A stretch of 64,000 nucleotides of DNA from assembly GCF_022129235.1 (NCBI RefSeq), contig NZ_JADQAI010000010.1, positions 1-64,000 on the forward strand, read 5' to 3'. Each line of letters starts with the position of its first letter. The first letter of the stretch is position 1. Source of the DNA: Psychrobacter sp. Ps6 (lineage in GTDB: Bacteria; Pseudomonadota; Gammaproteobacteria; Pseudomonadales; Moraxellaceae). Below the pieces are notes generated by a model. That model saw only the letters and a program-made list of their open reading frames with translations. It searched no databases and had not been told where the DNA came from. Positions 7,576-17,432 of the stretch are shown piece after piece. Both the position numbers and the translations under genes were made by a program.

Positions 7576-8505
7576 TTACGGCGAGTCTTTAGAGTCACTA
7601 GAATTATCACGAATGAATTTGAGTAGCAGCTCAGCCAGCTTTTCGCCTTGATCTTCTTGAAGAAAGTGTCCACCGTTAACAATGGTCGTATGCTGCTGAC
7701 CATTGGTGCCGGGGATGAGTTTTTGCAGAATACGGTCGCCGCCACCCGTCACTGGGTCAGAGTCACTAAACAGTGTGATAAAAGGTTTTGTCCATTTGCT
7801 CAGTACTTCCCAAGCCGCACGATTTTTTTCTGACGCAGGATCATCTGGTGTGGTGGGGACAAGCATCGGAAACTGCCGAGCGCCTTCTTTATAAGATTCA
7901 TCAGGAAAGGGTGCATCGTACGCATCCATCACCGCTTGCGATAGTATTGTTGTGGTACCACTTTTAATAGTCGCGCCTACATTGAACTGCGGTGTCTCTT
8001 GCGAGAACTGCTGCCATTTGCGAAACCCTTCGCCAGGATCGTGATCTCCAGTCGGGAGCATCGTATTGCCAGCGGCTACCCGAGCAAACTTATCTGAGTT
8101 TTCTGCCACTAAGCGCAGACCGATCAGACCACCCCAATCTTGACAGAACAACGTGATATTATTCAAATCTAACTGGTCAAGTACCGATTGCATCCAGTCG
8201 ACGTGACGCTGATAAGTGTAGTCAGTACGCGCTGCTGGCTTATCTGATTTGCCAAAACCGATGAGGTCTGGCGCAATGACACGGTGTCCTGCGGCCGTCA
8301 GTATCGGAATCATTTTGCGATACAGATAGCTCCAAGAAGGCTCGCCGTGTAGCAGTAATATGGGGTCAGCATCTTTTGGGCCTTCATCGAGATAATGCAC
8401 GCGCAGCTCACCGCCCTCGGTATCGTCGACCATCAGATAGTTTGGGGCAAAGTCATAATCGGGCAGGTTAACAAAACAGTCATCAGGTGTTCTAAGGGTT
8501 TTCAT
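7576..8505 (-). CDS. Haloalkane dehalogenase-like alpha/beta hydrolase (HLD-I)
   Basis: Alpha/beta hydrolase, 309 aa, very close in layout to Xanthobacter DhlA (catalytic Asp124, Asp260, His289). Here the nucleophile is Asp123 in CQDWGGLIG, the halide-binding Trp is Trp124, the acid is Asp250 in DSDPVTGG, and the base is His280 in NGGHFLQ. The oxyanion and cap-entry motif HGEPSWSYLYRKM is also intact. The family hydrolyses carbon-halogen bonds to alcohol plus halide; the natural substrate is unknown. ATG at 8505; only a single TTGAGTG half-site lies upstream. The region 8506-8728 shows no gene. Confidence 0.85.
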   Translation of the reverse strand: MKTLRTPDDCFVNLPDYDFAPNYLMVDDTEGGELRVHYLDEGPKDADPILLLHGEPSWSYLYRKMIPILTAAGHRVIAPDLIGFGKSDKPAARTDYTYQRHVDWMQSVLDQLDLNNITLFCQDWGGLIGLRLVAENSDKFARVAAGNTMLPTGDHDPGEGFRKWQQFSQETPQFNVGATIKSGTTTILSQAVMDAYDAPFPDESYKEGARQFPMLVPTTPDDPASEKNRAAWEVLSKWTKPFITLFSDSDPVTGGGDRILQKLIPGTNGQQHTTIVNGGHFLQEDQGEKLAELLLKFIRDNSSDSKDSP

Positions 8506-8728
8506 ATATCATCCTTGAGTGAAATAAATAACCGTGCACTCTTGCACAGTGTTGAGGAATGTTGAGATTTGCTTTAACAAAGTCCTGAATAAAGACTATA
8601 GCGTACAACTGTCTGCTGCTACAAACTTTCGTAATGAACAGTTCAGTGTTGAATGCTATGCATGAGAATACTGAAAAATTGTCATCTTCAGCTCGATTAT
8701 TACGGTCAATAAGCCATATTTTGTGGGT

Positions 8729-10009
8729 CTAATCCTGCCGCCAATAAACCTTTATTACAACTTCTGCACGGCTGAGATCAAGTCGCTCTCTGAGCATGGG
8801 ACGCAGTGCCTTGACGGTGCTTGCCTCTAACGCACCCCAGACTTTATCAATTTTTATAGGCTGATCCGTTAAATAATTACCTACCGTACTATCGATTAGG
8901 GAGGCTAAATGCTGTCCTGAGCATTGTTGATCGATGACGATGGGAAGTACGGTGAAGTTGTCTTTAACGCCATTCTTGGTAGTGCGCTCATTATTGCCAT
9001 CAGTACTATTATTAATGCTGCTATTAATACCAATACCAATACCACTACGTATTTTTACGTTATCAAAATAACGTTGATCCGCCGCGTTGTGTGTGACGCA
9101 AACAACTAATGGCGGTGTCGGATTTTCCCAAAGCTCAAGCAATCTCGCGACAGTTGGCATAGAGGTTTCATCAGCGATCAGTAACGCTTGACCATCACGT
9201 AAATGATCCACTTTTTCAGGGAATTCTCTTTTGGTGACTATGGTTTCACCTACCTGTAGCGACTGAGCCCAACTGCCACCCAGTGTATCTCCATGAAGAA
9301 ACACATCGACCCACGCTTGTATGCCAGTAGGCGTTTGCCATGCTTTTCTTAAGGTGTAATAACGATGAGCGCGTGCAGAGCGTGCGTTGTCCTCTATACC
9401 AGTGGTTACGCTATTATTAGCGGCGCTATTGTGCGTCAAGTCAAACAAGTAAGCATAGCCTGCGTCATTGATTGGCACTGAGGAGGGCTGTTTGTTTAAT
9501 GGGTCATTATTACTTAATTCGGGCATGCGTAGTTCAAGACGGAGCATGTTCTCGCTGACTTTATAGCGGTTTTCCACTGTAAAGGTTTGCTTGATTAATT
9601 TGATGGTTTTTTTACCCAGTTTTTTATCTGCCCTTTGTTTGAGTGCAATATATTGAATTTGTAGCTCATCAGGGTGGGTAATGGCTGCGGGAAAGGCAAT
9701 GAAAAAGGTTTGATTCTGCACAGTGTGGTTTTGAGCATTAACAGATTGAGACTCTACATTTTTTGGCTGTACTTGTAACTCGAGACCTTCAGCGTAAACC
9801 GTCGTCAATTGTACTTCTATATTATCTAATTCAGCAGTGGATATAGGGGTAAATGTCTGTAAAAACCCTAACAGCTCATCTATATGTTCTTCATTGATAT
9901 GACTGATGATGTCTTTTAGTTCAGGGGCATTTAAGGATGTATATGGTTTGTCTTGACCATAACTATTATGTGCAGAAGATAGAAAGATATTAGCCATATT
10001 GATACTCAT
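8729..10009 (-). CDS. Siderophore-interacting FAD ferric reductase with DUF2470-like N-terminus
   Basis: Cytoplasmic flavoprotein, 426 aa, that probably reduces imported ferric siderophore and releases Fe(II). Residues about 33-55 (ISHINEEHIDELLGFL) look like the DUF2470/HugZ-type domain. The SIP family follows: an FAD motif with RYYTLR about residue 218, HGDTLGGSWAQ, then an NAD(P)H/SIP domain with ADETSMPTVARLLE and WGALEASTVKALRPMLRE, ending in VYWRQ. Two low-complexity insertions (around 185-205 and 330-350, rich in Asn/Thr/Ser) make it longer than ViuB/YqjH (about 260 aa). It is divergent from the importer genes with a Fur box between them. No clear ribosome-binding site decides between ATG 10009 and 9997. 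Confidence 0.88.
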   Translation of the reverse strand: MSINMANIFLSSAHNSYGQDKPYTSLNAPELKDIISHINEEHIDELLGFLQTFTPISTAELDNIEVQLTTVYAEGLELQVQPKNVESQSVNAQNHTVQNQTFFIAFPAAITHPDELQIQYIALKQRADKKLGKKTIKLIKQTFTVENRYKVSENMLRLELRMPELSNNDPLNKQPSSVPINDAGYAYLFDLTHNSAANNSVTTGIEDNARSARAHRYYTLRKAWQTPTGIQAWVDVFLHGDTLGGSWAQSLQVGETIVTKREFPEKVDHLRDGQALLIADETSMPTVARLLELWENPTPPLVVCVTHNAADQRYFDNVKIRSGIGIGINSSINNSTDGNNERTTKNGVKDNFTVLPIVIDQQCSGQHLASLIDSTVGNYLTDQPIKIDKVWGALEASTVKALRPMLRERLDLSRAEVVIKVYWRQD

Positions 10010-10051
10010 AAGCAGATGGTAAGTGAGGAGATAAAACGCTAGTTGTTTAAT

Positions 10052-10070
10052 GATAATTGTTTTTATTATC
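10052..10070. promoter_or_regulatory. Fur box (reductase / importer divergent promoter)
   Basis: GATAATTGTTTTTATTATC matches the 19-bp Fur consensus (GATAATGATAATCATTATC) at 14 positions. It lies between the divergent reductase and ABC importer genes, so iron-replete repression of both is expected. Confidence 0.75.
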
Positions 10071-10157
10071 GTTTACGAGTAAAATCCTCTTTTATTGTCG
10101 CTTTTGTTTCAAAACTATAAGCATCATCGACGCCAATTTTTTACTTTTTTATCAATA

Positions 10158-10934
10158 ATGAGTGCCTATATGTTACGTGCAAACCAACTGACCATCAGTC
10201 GTCAAGGGAATACTTTACTAGATAACGTGAGCTGCGAGATTGATATCAAGCAGTTGGTGGCGCTAGTTGGACACAATGGTTCAGGAAAGTCGACTCTGAT
10301 TAAGGCATTGGCAGGGGAGATGGCGAGTAGTAGCGGTAGTATTACCTTAGATGATACTCGCATCAATGATTACGGCAGTAAGGAGCTGGCACGTCATATG
10401 GCTTATCTGCCACAGCAACTGCCTGACGCCGCTGGATTTACCGTGCGTGAGCTGGTGATGCTCGGACGCTATCCGCATCAAAAGTGGCTACAAAAGCCAA
10501 CCCAGATTGATAGAGATAAAGTTGAGCAAGCGCTAAAGGTGACCCAAACCGAAGCGTTTGCTGATCGTATCACGGCTACATTATCAGGCGGTGAGCGTGC
10601 CCGTGCTTGGCTTGCGATGTGCTTGGCGCAAGACACCAAGTATCTACTGCTTGATGAGCCGCTCGCTGCGCTGGATATGCATTATCAGATTGAGGTCATT
10701 CAGCTTATCCGCCGCTTGGTAGATGAGCAGGGCTTGAGTGTGGTGATTATTATTCATGATATTAATTTGGCCGCGCAATATGCGGATCGTATCATCGCGC
10801 TAAAAAACGGCCGAGTTTGTCACAATGGCACTATCAAAAGTACGATGCAATCTGAGGTATTACACGATATTTTTAACGTTGATATGCAACTGCTTAATCA
10901 TCCTATAACAGGGCAGCCTGTTGCAGTTGCTTGA
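10158..10934 (+). CDS. Ferric-siderophore ABC importer, ATPase (FhuC-like)
   Basis: Cytoplasmic ATPase of a type II (BtuCD/FhuBCD) importer, 258 aa from the chosen start. Walker A is GHNGSGKST, the Q-loop YLPQQLP, the signature LSGGERARAWLAMCLAQ, Walker B YLLLDEPLAALD, and the H-loop IIIHDINLAAQYAD. An upstream TTG at 10095 would add 21 residues unlike the family, so I start at ATG 10158 (ATG 10170 is also possible). The next gene in the operon is the binding protein and then the fused permease, giving order C-D-B under one Fur box. Confidence 0.92.
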   Translation: MSAYMLRANQLTISRQGNTLLDNVSCEIDIKQLVALVGHNGSGKSTLIKALAGEMASSSGSITLDDTRINDYGSKELARHMAYLPQQLPDAAGFTVRELVMLGRYPHQKWLQKPTQIDRDKVEQALKVTQTEAFADRITATLSGGERARAWLAMCLAQDTKYLLLDEPLAALDMHYQIEVIQLIRRLVDEQGLSVVIIIHDINLAAQYADRIIALKNGRVCHNGTIKSTMQSEVLHDIFNVDMQLLNHPITGQPVAVA

Positions 10935-11032
10935 CATCAGATCGCTTCTCTTTCACCCAAACTCGCCTAAAAAGATATGCTCCTATGTTTTCTATTTTTT
11001 ATCAATACGAATCATTCAAGTGCTCGATACTC

Positions 11033-12031
11033 ATGCCAGCGTCAGTGACGCCAATAACAGTACGCAAGTGGCAGACGCTTTTAGCTTTTATAATATTAGT
11101 CTGTCTAACGTTGACCGCTTGTAGTCACTCATCATCCGACAAAGATATTACTCGGTTTGATGAATCATCTCCTGAAAATCTCGTTAAAACAGAAAATAGT
11201 CATAGTGACCGTATTAATAGTGACAATATCAATATCGTCTCCCCTGATTGGGGCAATGCTGCAACGCTGACGGCGATGGGGCATGCGCCGATTGCCACTG
11301 GTGATATCAGAGTTTGGGACAGATGGGTGGGTCGCCCCCGTCTACCAGCGGCGACCACCGATATTGGGATTCGTTATCAGCCCAATGCTGAGCTGGTGGC
11401 ACAGCTTCCTGTTGATATGATCGTGGATAACGCTTTTTATGAGCATGCCCGCAGCTTATATGGTGATGTCCCTGCGCAGTCGGTGATGTTTGCGGCAAAA
11501 GGAAAAGCGGCAACGTGGGCTGACTATACGGAGCCGACGCGCGCGCTTGGCGTATTGATTAATAATCCCAAGATGGCTGAAGACTATATTGTACAAAGTC
11601 AAAAAGACATACAGCTTGCCAGGCAGCAGTTTCAGCAGCGCTATTCAAAAGTAAAAAAAATTGCGGTTGTCCAGTTTGCGGATGCCAATAACATGCGCAT
11701 GTATGTTGATAACAGTCTGTTTAAGGTGGCATTAGAGCAGATGGGCAAAGAGCTTGTGGTCTTAGGGGAGGGCAATCAGTGGGGGTTTGTACCAATACGA
11801 ATGGGTGATTTGGCGCGGTTAGATAATGAGACTTGCCTGCTGATCATCGACCCACTCAGTCCCATCACCAGAGCTGAGATTAATGACAGCTTGGTATGGC
11901 AGCGTTTGGGCTATGGTGAGCGCCGCTGTATGGCGGAGTTGCCGCCAGTCTGGATATATGGCGGGATGTCGTCATTGGTCAGTCTGGCCAATAATTTATC
12001 CACGGTTTCGTTAACAGGTGGCGCGATATAA
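11033..12031 (+). CDS. Ferric-siderophore-binding lipoprotein (FhuD-like)
   Basis: Periplasmic binding protein of the FhuD/BtuF class III fold, 332 aa from the chosen start. A basic N-terminus, hydrophobic core and lipobox LTLTAC give a lipidated Cys30. The mature part contains the FhuD-like signatures VWDRWVGRPR and the paired lobes linked by a long helix. The frame opens at TTG 10931, overlapping the ATPase stop by 4 nt, but that start would bury the lipobox at residue 64; ATG 11033 gives a normal type II signal. Expected substrate: the hydroxamate siderophore made by the downstream cluster. Confidence 0.85.
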   Translation: MPASVTPITVRKWQTLLAFIILVCLTLTACSHSSSDKDITRFDESSPENLVKTENSHSDRINSDNINIVSPDWGNAATLTAMGHAPIATGDIRVWDRWVGRPRLPAATTDIGIRYQPNAELVAQLPVDMIVDNAFYEHARSLYGDVPAQSVMFAAKGKAATWADYTEPTRALGVLINNPKMAEDYIVQSQKDIQLARQQFQQRYSKVKKIAVVQFADANNMRMYVDNSLFKVALEQMGKELVVLGEGNQWGFVPIRMGDLARLDNETCLLIIDPLSPITRAEINDSLVWQRLGYGERRCMAELPPVWIYGGMSSLVSLANNLSTVSLTGGAI

Positions 12032-14160
12032 TGACTATTCATACCAATCATACGAGCAGTGCCAGCAACACCAGTAGCGCTAATAGCCTAGGCTCCATGT
12101 CCTCCTCGTATACGGAAACTGTGATGACCTCATCGCCCAAGCCGCCACCACATCCATCTCAGCCTCCGTCGTCTGTCATGAGCAGTACGTCTTGGCGATT
12201 TTGGATGACTTTTATAGGATTGGTGGTTTTGTCTGCCTGCAGTGGCTGGGCACTATTAGAGCGAGAATGGACACGCCCGCTCAGTGAGCTGTTTTTACCA
12301 AGTTTGCAGCTTGATATTGCTAGTATGGCGACACAGCTGCACTTAGTGGCGACCAGTGTGGTGGCGCTATTGGCAGGCGGATTATTAGGCGTAGTCAGTA
12401 TTTTGTTACAACAGTTGGTCAAAAATCCATTGGCATCAGACACCACTTTGGGAGTCGGAATTGGTGCCCAGTTGGCTATGTTGATTGTGACGCTATTTTT
12501 GCCGAGTTTGGCTATTTATGGTGGCCTCTACGTGGCCTTTGTCGGTGCCATCATGAGTATGGGTTTGGTGTTTGCCTTGTCCGCGCCTAGTCGCTTTAAT
12601 CCGCTGATTCTGATACTGGCAGGTTTGGTCGTCAATATCTTGCTTGCCGCTGTTGCCAATGTATTGGTGTTATTTTTTGCTGAAAGAAGCAATGGTATGT
12701 TGTCATGGGCGGCTGGGTTTTTGGCACAAAGCAGCTGGGATAGCAGTCGAGCGCTGATGATCACAGCGACCTTGGCGACGATAGCCTGCCTGCCTTTATT
12801 GAAGCCGCTGACACTGATGAGCTTAGATGACTCACAAGCCAAACGTTTGGGCGTGCCTATCAATGGTATTCGCGCCTTAGTGGTAGTGATTGTGGCGGTG
12901 GTGACCGCACTAGTCATCAGTGAGGTTGGGCTGATTGGTTTTATAGGGCTTGGTGCGGCAAGTTTGGTCAATGCGCTAGGCATCTCGTCTATCGGTAAAC
13001 GTTTGGCAGTCGCATTTGCGCTAGGTGCATTGCTGCTACTGTTGACCAGTAATGTTGCGTTATTGCTTGAGCCGATACTGGATATGCAAATCCCGGCTGG
13101 TGCCATGACGGGCATACTTGGTGCGCCATTGATTATTTGGCTAATTTTGCGCCAGCGCCACGAGCGTATAGAAACAGTTACCCCTATGATGAGCGGTCAA
13201 AATACAACGGTTATATACTGGCGATGGGGGGCGGGTTTGCTCGCTGTTATTATGCTTGCGTGTGTCTTTGTGCAGGATATCAATGGTTGGGGATTTAGTA
13301 CCGATTGGGCGCTGACACAGCAATATCGTCTACCTCGTAGTTTAAGTGCTGCGGCAACAGGGTTGATGCTCGCGGTCGCAGGCGTGTTGCTACAGACGCT
13401 AACGCGTAACCCTATGGCGAGTCCTGAGGTTTTAGGTGTCAGCTCAGGCGCGGCGCTGGGGGTGATTTTAGGATTTTTATTATTACCCAGTTTGGGGCTG
13501 TCGGCTGGAGCAGGTACGTTACTGATTTCAGGACTGTCAGGTGCGATGGCGGTATTGCTGTTGGTCATTTGGCTGGCACGTAGAGTCAGCTCAGGCTATT
13601 TGCTGTTAGTCGGTATTGGTATCGCTGCCATGATGGATGGGGTCATGCACATGGTCAAGCTCTCAGGTGACCCTCGTCTAGAGGCGATGCTCAGCTGGTT
13701 ATCAGGCACCACCTACAGTGCTCAGCCTAGCACAGTATGGTATCTGATTGTCATTGCGCTTATCTTATTGGTACTTAGCTTATTGATTATCAAACCCTTA
13801 CGTGTTCTTGGTCTAGGGACAGGTGTCGCACGAAATTTGGGTGTGGCAGTGACACCCGTGACATTATCGATACTGGCGCTCGTTGCTGCCCTTAGTACCG
13901 CGAGCACGCTTGCTGTGGGTCCTTTGAGTTTTATTGGCTTGATGGTGCCGCATCTAGCCACCTCACTTGGAGCGGTAAAGCTCGAGCGGCAGTTGCCATT
14001 AGCGGCATTGTTAGGGGCAGGGATCATGGTGATAGCTGACTGGATTGGACGATATGTGATGTTTCCTTATGAGCTACCTGCTGGTACGGTGGCTGCTATC
14101 ATTGGCGGTGGCTATTTCTTATGGCTTATTCGTAAAGCGCCAACCACCGCTAATGGTTAG
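12031..14160 (+). CDS. Fused double-length siderophore permease (FhuB-like)
   Basis: Inner-membrane permease of the FecCD family in which two half-permeases are joined in one chain, 709 aa, as in E. coli FhuB (about 660 aa). Each half carries the family elements: LLQQLVKNPLASDTTLGVGIGA in the first and LLQTLTRNPMASPEVLGVSSGA in the second, and each has its coupling-helix region (IGFIGLGAASLVNALG, then LSFIGLMVPHLATSLGA). The first 55 residues are an unusual Ser/Thr/Pro-rich cytoplasmic extension. It starts at the last base of the binding-protein stop codon and so is translationally coupled. Confidence 0.93.
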   Translation: MTIHTNHTSSASNTSSANSLGSMSSSYTETVMTSSPKPPPHPSQPPSSVMSSTSWRFWMTFIGLVVLSACSGWALLEREWTRPLSELFLPSLQLDIASMATQLHLVATSVVALLAGGLLGVVSILLQQLVKNPLASDTTLGVGIGAQLAMLIVTLFLPSLAIYGGLYVAFVGAIMSMGLVFALSAPSRFNPLILILAGLVVNILLAAVANVLVLFFAERSNGMLSWAAGFLAQSSWDSSRALMITATLATIACLPLLKPLTLMSLDDSQAKRLGVPINGIRALVVVIVAVVTALVISEVGLIGFIGLGAASLVNALGISSIGKRLAVAFALGALLLLLTSNVALLLEPILDMQIPAGAMTGILGAPLIIWLILRQRHERIETVTPMMSGQNTTVIYWRWGAGLLAVIMLACVFVQDINGWGFSTDWALTQQYRLPRSLSAAATGLMLAVAGVLLQTLTRNPMASPEVLGVSSGAALGVILGFLLLPSLGLSAGAGTLLISGLSGAMAVLLLVIWLARRVSSGYLLLVGIGIAAMMDGVMHMVKLSGDPRLEAMLSWLSGTTYSAQPSTVWYLIVIALILLVLSLLIIKPLRVLGLGTGVARNLGVAVTPVTLSILALVAALSTASTLAVGPLSFIGLMVPHLATSLGAVKLERQLPLAALLGAGIMVIADWIGRYVMFPYELPAGTVAAIIGGGYFLWLIRKAPTTANG

Positions 14161-14334
14161 TTTGTCTTTTTATTCAGCAATTAAGCATTCATATATACGA
14201 GTACAGATGAGCGTTAGAGGCTCTGTACTCGCAAATGATACTTCACTGATCGTAATGGTTGTTGACGATCATGCTAACGCTCAATGCATCATTTCGCTGA
14301 TCTTATTTACCAATCAAAAAATTGATAAACTGGG

Positions 14335-14363
14335 TTGACAGTCCATCAGTGGTAGTAGATACT
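14335..14363 (+). promoter_or_regulatory. Sigma-70 promoter of the siderophore biosynthesis operon
   Basis: A perfect -35 TTGACA (14335-14340) is followed after 17 nt by GATACT (14358-14363) as -10, placing the start just before the Fur box at 14377. A perfect palindrome GTAGTA-GA-TACTAC (14352-14365) covers the -10. The stretch 14161-14491 holds no gene besides this and the Fur box. Confidence 0.6.
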
Positions 14364-14376
14364 ACGCTTCAATAAA

Positions 14377-14395
14377 GATAATGATTATCATTTAC
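14377..14395 (+). promoter_or_regulatory. Fur box of the siderophore biosynthesis operon
   Basis: GATAATGATTATCATTTAC matches the Fur consensus at all but a few positions and is the strongest of the four sites here. It lies immediately downstream of the predicted promoter and 97 bp before the aminotransferase ATG, a repression position. Confidence 0.88.
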
Positions 14396-14491
14396 ATTAT
14401 TATTATCTTTAAATAAATATCAGCTGTAGATATGAGTATAGAACTTACGCTGCAACGATGATTTAAAACTACTGACAACAATAAGGCTGAC

Positions 14492-15844
14492 ATGATGGAT
14501 ACGATTCTTTTAGACGAAACCCTTGATAATGAATGCTACTTGTATCGTCAAGATCAATTTGAGTCAAAGGTTCGCAGTTATCCGCGAAAACTGCCTTTTG
14601 CAATTCAATCTGCCAAAGGGGCGTGGATTACTGATGTTGAAGGTAATGAGTATCTTGATTGCCTATCAGGTGCAGGAACATTGGCGCTTGGGCACAATCA
14701 TCCAGTGGTCACTGAAAGTATCAAGCAGCTTTTGGACAGCCATCTGCCTATGCATACTTTGGATATCACCACACCATTAAAAGACAAATTTAGTGAATTT
14801 ATGTATGAGCTGCTAGCTACCAGTAGCGATGAGTATTGCTTGCAGTTTTGCGGGCCGACAGGCGCAGATGCCGTAGAGGCCGCTATTAAACTGGCCAAAC
14901 AAGTCACTAAGCGCTCAGGTATTGTTAGCTTCAGTGGTGGCTATCACGGCATGACGCATGGCGCGTTGGCTATCACAGGAAACTTGGCACCCAAGCAGGA
15001 TATAGAAGGTTTGATGGGATCTGTACAGTTCTTACCATATCCCAATATGTACCGCTGCGCATTTGGTTTGCCTTTTGAGCAAAGCATTCATGCTCATATG
15101 CACTATTTTGAAAACTTCTTAAAAGATGCAGAAAGCGGTGTGGTCAAGCCGGCAGCAGTGATTTTAGAGGTTGTACAAGGAGAGGGCGGTGTCAATCCTG
15201 CACCTATAGAATGGTTAAAGCATGTACGCCAAGTGACCAAAGAGCTTGGTATTTTGTTGATTATTGATGAGGTGCAAACAGGGTTTTGCCGTACGGGACG
15301 TTGGTTTGCCTATCAACATGCCGATATTGACCCCGATATGATTGTGATGTCAAAAGCGATCGGTGGCGGTTTACCCCTTGCGGTATTGGGCATCAAAAAA
15401 CAATATGATGTATGGCAAGCAGGCAATCATTCTGGCACTTTTAGAGGCAATCAGCTGGCAATGGCAACAGGACTTGCCACCCTCAATTACCTAAAAGATA
15501 ACCATGTTGCTGAGTATGTCTCAAAAATAGGCACGTGGTTTATGTCTCAGCTAAAAATGCGCCAACAGCACTATCCAAAAATCGGTCAAGTCAGAGGGCG
15601 GGGGCTAATGATTGGCATAGAGATCATCAATCCTAGCTTACCTAAGCAAAATGATGGCAGCTATCCAGCAGACAGTGATGCAGCTGCTAAAATCCAGCAA
15701 GCGTGCTTCAAGCATGGTTTGGTGATAGAAAAGGGCGGACGCGGCGGCACGGTACTACGCTTATTACCGCCACTCAATATAACCAAAGATGAGTTACAGC
15801 AAGTGCTGCAAAGGCTTGATAGGGCGCTAGAGGATAATCGATAG
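14492..15844 (+). CDS. dat: Diaminobutyrate--2-oxoglutarate aminotransferase
   Basis: PLP-dependent class III aminotransferase, 450 aa, forming L-2,4-diaminobutyrate from aspartate semialdehyde and glutamate. Seen are the subgroup III signature [21 protein letters not shown], the PLP lysine Lys288 in [30 protein letters not shown] (phosphate loop) and the C-terminal [17 protein letters not shown]. Paired with the decarboxylase that follows, it supplies 1,3-diaminopropane, as in Acinetobacter dat-ddc and in rhbA-rhbB of rhizobactin 1021. AAGG precedes the two adjacent ATGs (14492, 14495). First gene after the Fur-controlled promoter. Confidence 0.92.
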   Translation: MMDTILLDETLDNECYLYRQDQFESKVRSYPRKLPFAIQSAKGAWITDVEGNEYLDCLSGAGTLALGHNHPVVTESIKQLLDSHLPMHTLDITTPLKDKFSEFMYELLATSSDEYCLQFCGPTGADAVEAAIKLAKQVTKRSGIVSFSGGYHGMTHGALAITGNLAPKQDIEGLMGSVQFLPYPNMYRCAFGLPFEQSIHAHMHYFENFLKDAESGVVKPAAVILEVVQGEGGVNPAPIEWLKHVRQVTKELGILLIIDEVQTGFCRTGRWFAYQHADIDPDMIVMSKAIGGGLPLAVLGIKKQYDVWQAGNHSGTFRGNQLAMATGLATLNYLKDNHVAEYVSKIGTWFMSQLKMRQQHYPKIGQVRGRGLMIGIEIINPSLPKQNDGSYPADSDAAAKIQQACFKHGLVIEKGGRGGTVLRLLPPLNITKDELQQVLQRLDRALEDNR

Positions 15845-15940
15845 TGTCTTAACAGCATTCAAATAGCCATAAAAACAACACTAATAACAAGTCAGTGATC
15901 TACGATTGATAGCATCGTGGAGTAGACAGGTGAGGATATT

Positions 15941-17431
15941 TTGCCTTTATTAAATCAGCAGACCAGTGAGCAGTATCTCACGCAGATGCAAAAGACAAGC
16001 GCTGTGATCAAGCAGTGGCTGGATGACAATAACGTGTATGTGGGTGGCACACCTCAACAAGTACAAGTAAATAATACTGTTGAGATCCACGAGCAAGGTC
16101 GAGATATCGACTCCATACTTGCGGATATTCAAAACAAGTTTTTGCCAAGCTGTGTGTCCACTGCCAATACCAACTGTTTGGCACATCTACATCCACCCAC
16201 CCTAGTTGTCGGTCAAATCGCTGAGATGATTATCGCCGCTACCAACCAGAGTATGGACTCTTGGAACCAAAGCCCAGCGGCGACTTATATCGAAAAAGAC
16301 TTGATCCATTGGTTGTGTCAACGTTGTCAGTTCGATCAGACCTATCATCAAACGAGCGGTAACGCTGGTGGGGTTTTTACCAGTGGCGGGACGCAGAGTA
16401 ATTTGATGGGATTACTGCTGGCACGCAATCAGTTTTATGAAAATAAAGGCGTTGATGTACAAAAAGATGGTCTGATAGGTCAGCAAAAGTGCTATATATT
16501 ATGTTCAGATCAGGCGCATTTTTCTATCGAGAAAAACGCGGCGCTCCTAGGCTTGGGTCAAAAATCTGTCATTAAAATAGCGACCGATGCATCAGGTGCC
16601 ATGTTGATGTCTGACTTGCAGCAAAAAATAGCTCATCTTGGGTCTGACAACGTGATCGCAGTTGTGGCAACCGCTGGCACCACGGATTTGGGCGCGATTG
16701 ATCCGCTAATGGCTATTGGCAAAGTTTGCCATGATGAGCAAATATGGCTACATATCGACGCGGCATGGGGCGGGGCGCTACTGTTATCAAAGCGCTATCG
16801 ACATCTGCTTCACGGCTTGGATTACGCGGACTCTATTACCTTAGATTTTCATAAGCATTTCTTCTTACCGATTAGCTGTGGCGCTTTTTTATTGAGGGAC
16901 AGTCAGAGCTTTGAAAGTATTCGTCATCATAGCGAATATCTAAACTCTGCTGAAGATGAAGAGGATAATATTCCAAACCTAGTCACGTACTCTTTGCAGA
17001 CCACACGCCGATTCGATGCGCTAAAGCTGTGGATGGCGCTGGACTTACTGGGAACGGATGGCTATGCATCCTTGATTGATAACTGTCTGGATACTGCTAA
17101 GCAGGCGGCAACGCTGATTGATGCAAATGAAAATTTTGTGTTGGTACATGAGCCTATTATCAGTAGCATTTTGTTCTCCTTCGTCCCCAAAGATACAGTG
17201 CTATCTGGCGAACAGCTCGCTCAGCTCAATCGTCATATTGCGCAAGCATTATTGATTAACAATATCGCCAATGTGGCGACCACTCAGTTTTCGCAACAGC
17301 TCTGTCTCAAATTTACCATTTTAAATCCCAATACCCAAATCAATGATATTGCAGACATCATTGAGCAGATGGCTATTGCTGGTTTTAACCGACTCAATTC
17401 TGACAACCTGAACGTTGATGAGAAAAAATAA
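15941..17431 (+). CDS. ddc: L-2,4-diaminobutyrate decarboxylase
   Basis: Group II PLP decarboxylase, 496 aa, turning L-2,4-diaminobutyrate into 1,3-diaminopropane. Visible are GGVFTSGGTQSNLMGLLLAR (PLP-phosphate region), HIDAAWGGALLLS (PLP ring Asp) and the Schiff-base lysine Lys305 in TLDFHKHFFLP. The start is TTG: a strong AGGTGAGG lies 6 nt upstream and no in-frame ATG is near. The gene follows dat after 96 nt and its stop is 1 nt before the next ATG, so dat, ddc and the synthetase form one operon. Confidence 0.92.
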   Translation: MPLLNQQTSEQYLTQMQKTSAVIKQWLDDNNVYVGGTPQQVQVNNTVEIHEQGRDIDSILADIQNKFLPSCVSTANTNCLAHLHPPTLVVGQIAEMIIAATNQSMDSWNQSPAATYIEKDLIHWLCQRCQFDQTYHQTSGNAGGVFTSGGTQSNLMGLLLARNQFYENKGVDVQKDGLIGQQKCYILCSDQAHFSIEKNAALLGLGQKSVIKIATDASGAMLMSDLQQKIAHLGSDNVIAVVATAGTTDLGAIDPLMAIGKVCHDEQIWLHIDAAWGGALLLSKRYRHLLHGLDYADSITLDFHKHFFLPISCGAFLLRDSQSFESIRHHSEYLNSAEDEEDNIPNLVTYSLQTTRRFDALKLWMALDLLGTDGYASLIDNCLDTAKQAATLIDANENFVLVHEPIISSILFSFVPKDTVLSGEQLAQLNRHIAQALLINNIANVATTQFSQQLCLKFTILNPNTQINDIADIIEQMAIAGFNRLNSDNLNVDEKK

Positions 17432-17432
17432 C

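Noticed and set aside
10931..11032. TTG start for the binding protein
   Set aside because: Would place the lipobox Cys at residue 64, not possible for a signal peptide.
12159..13568. Minus-strand frames under the FhuB gene
   Set aside because: Mirror frames of hydrophobic coding sequence without start signals.
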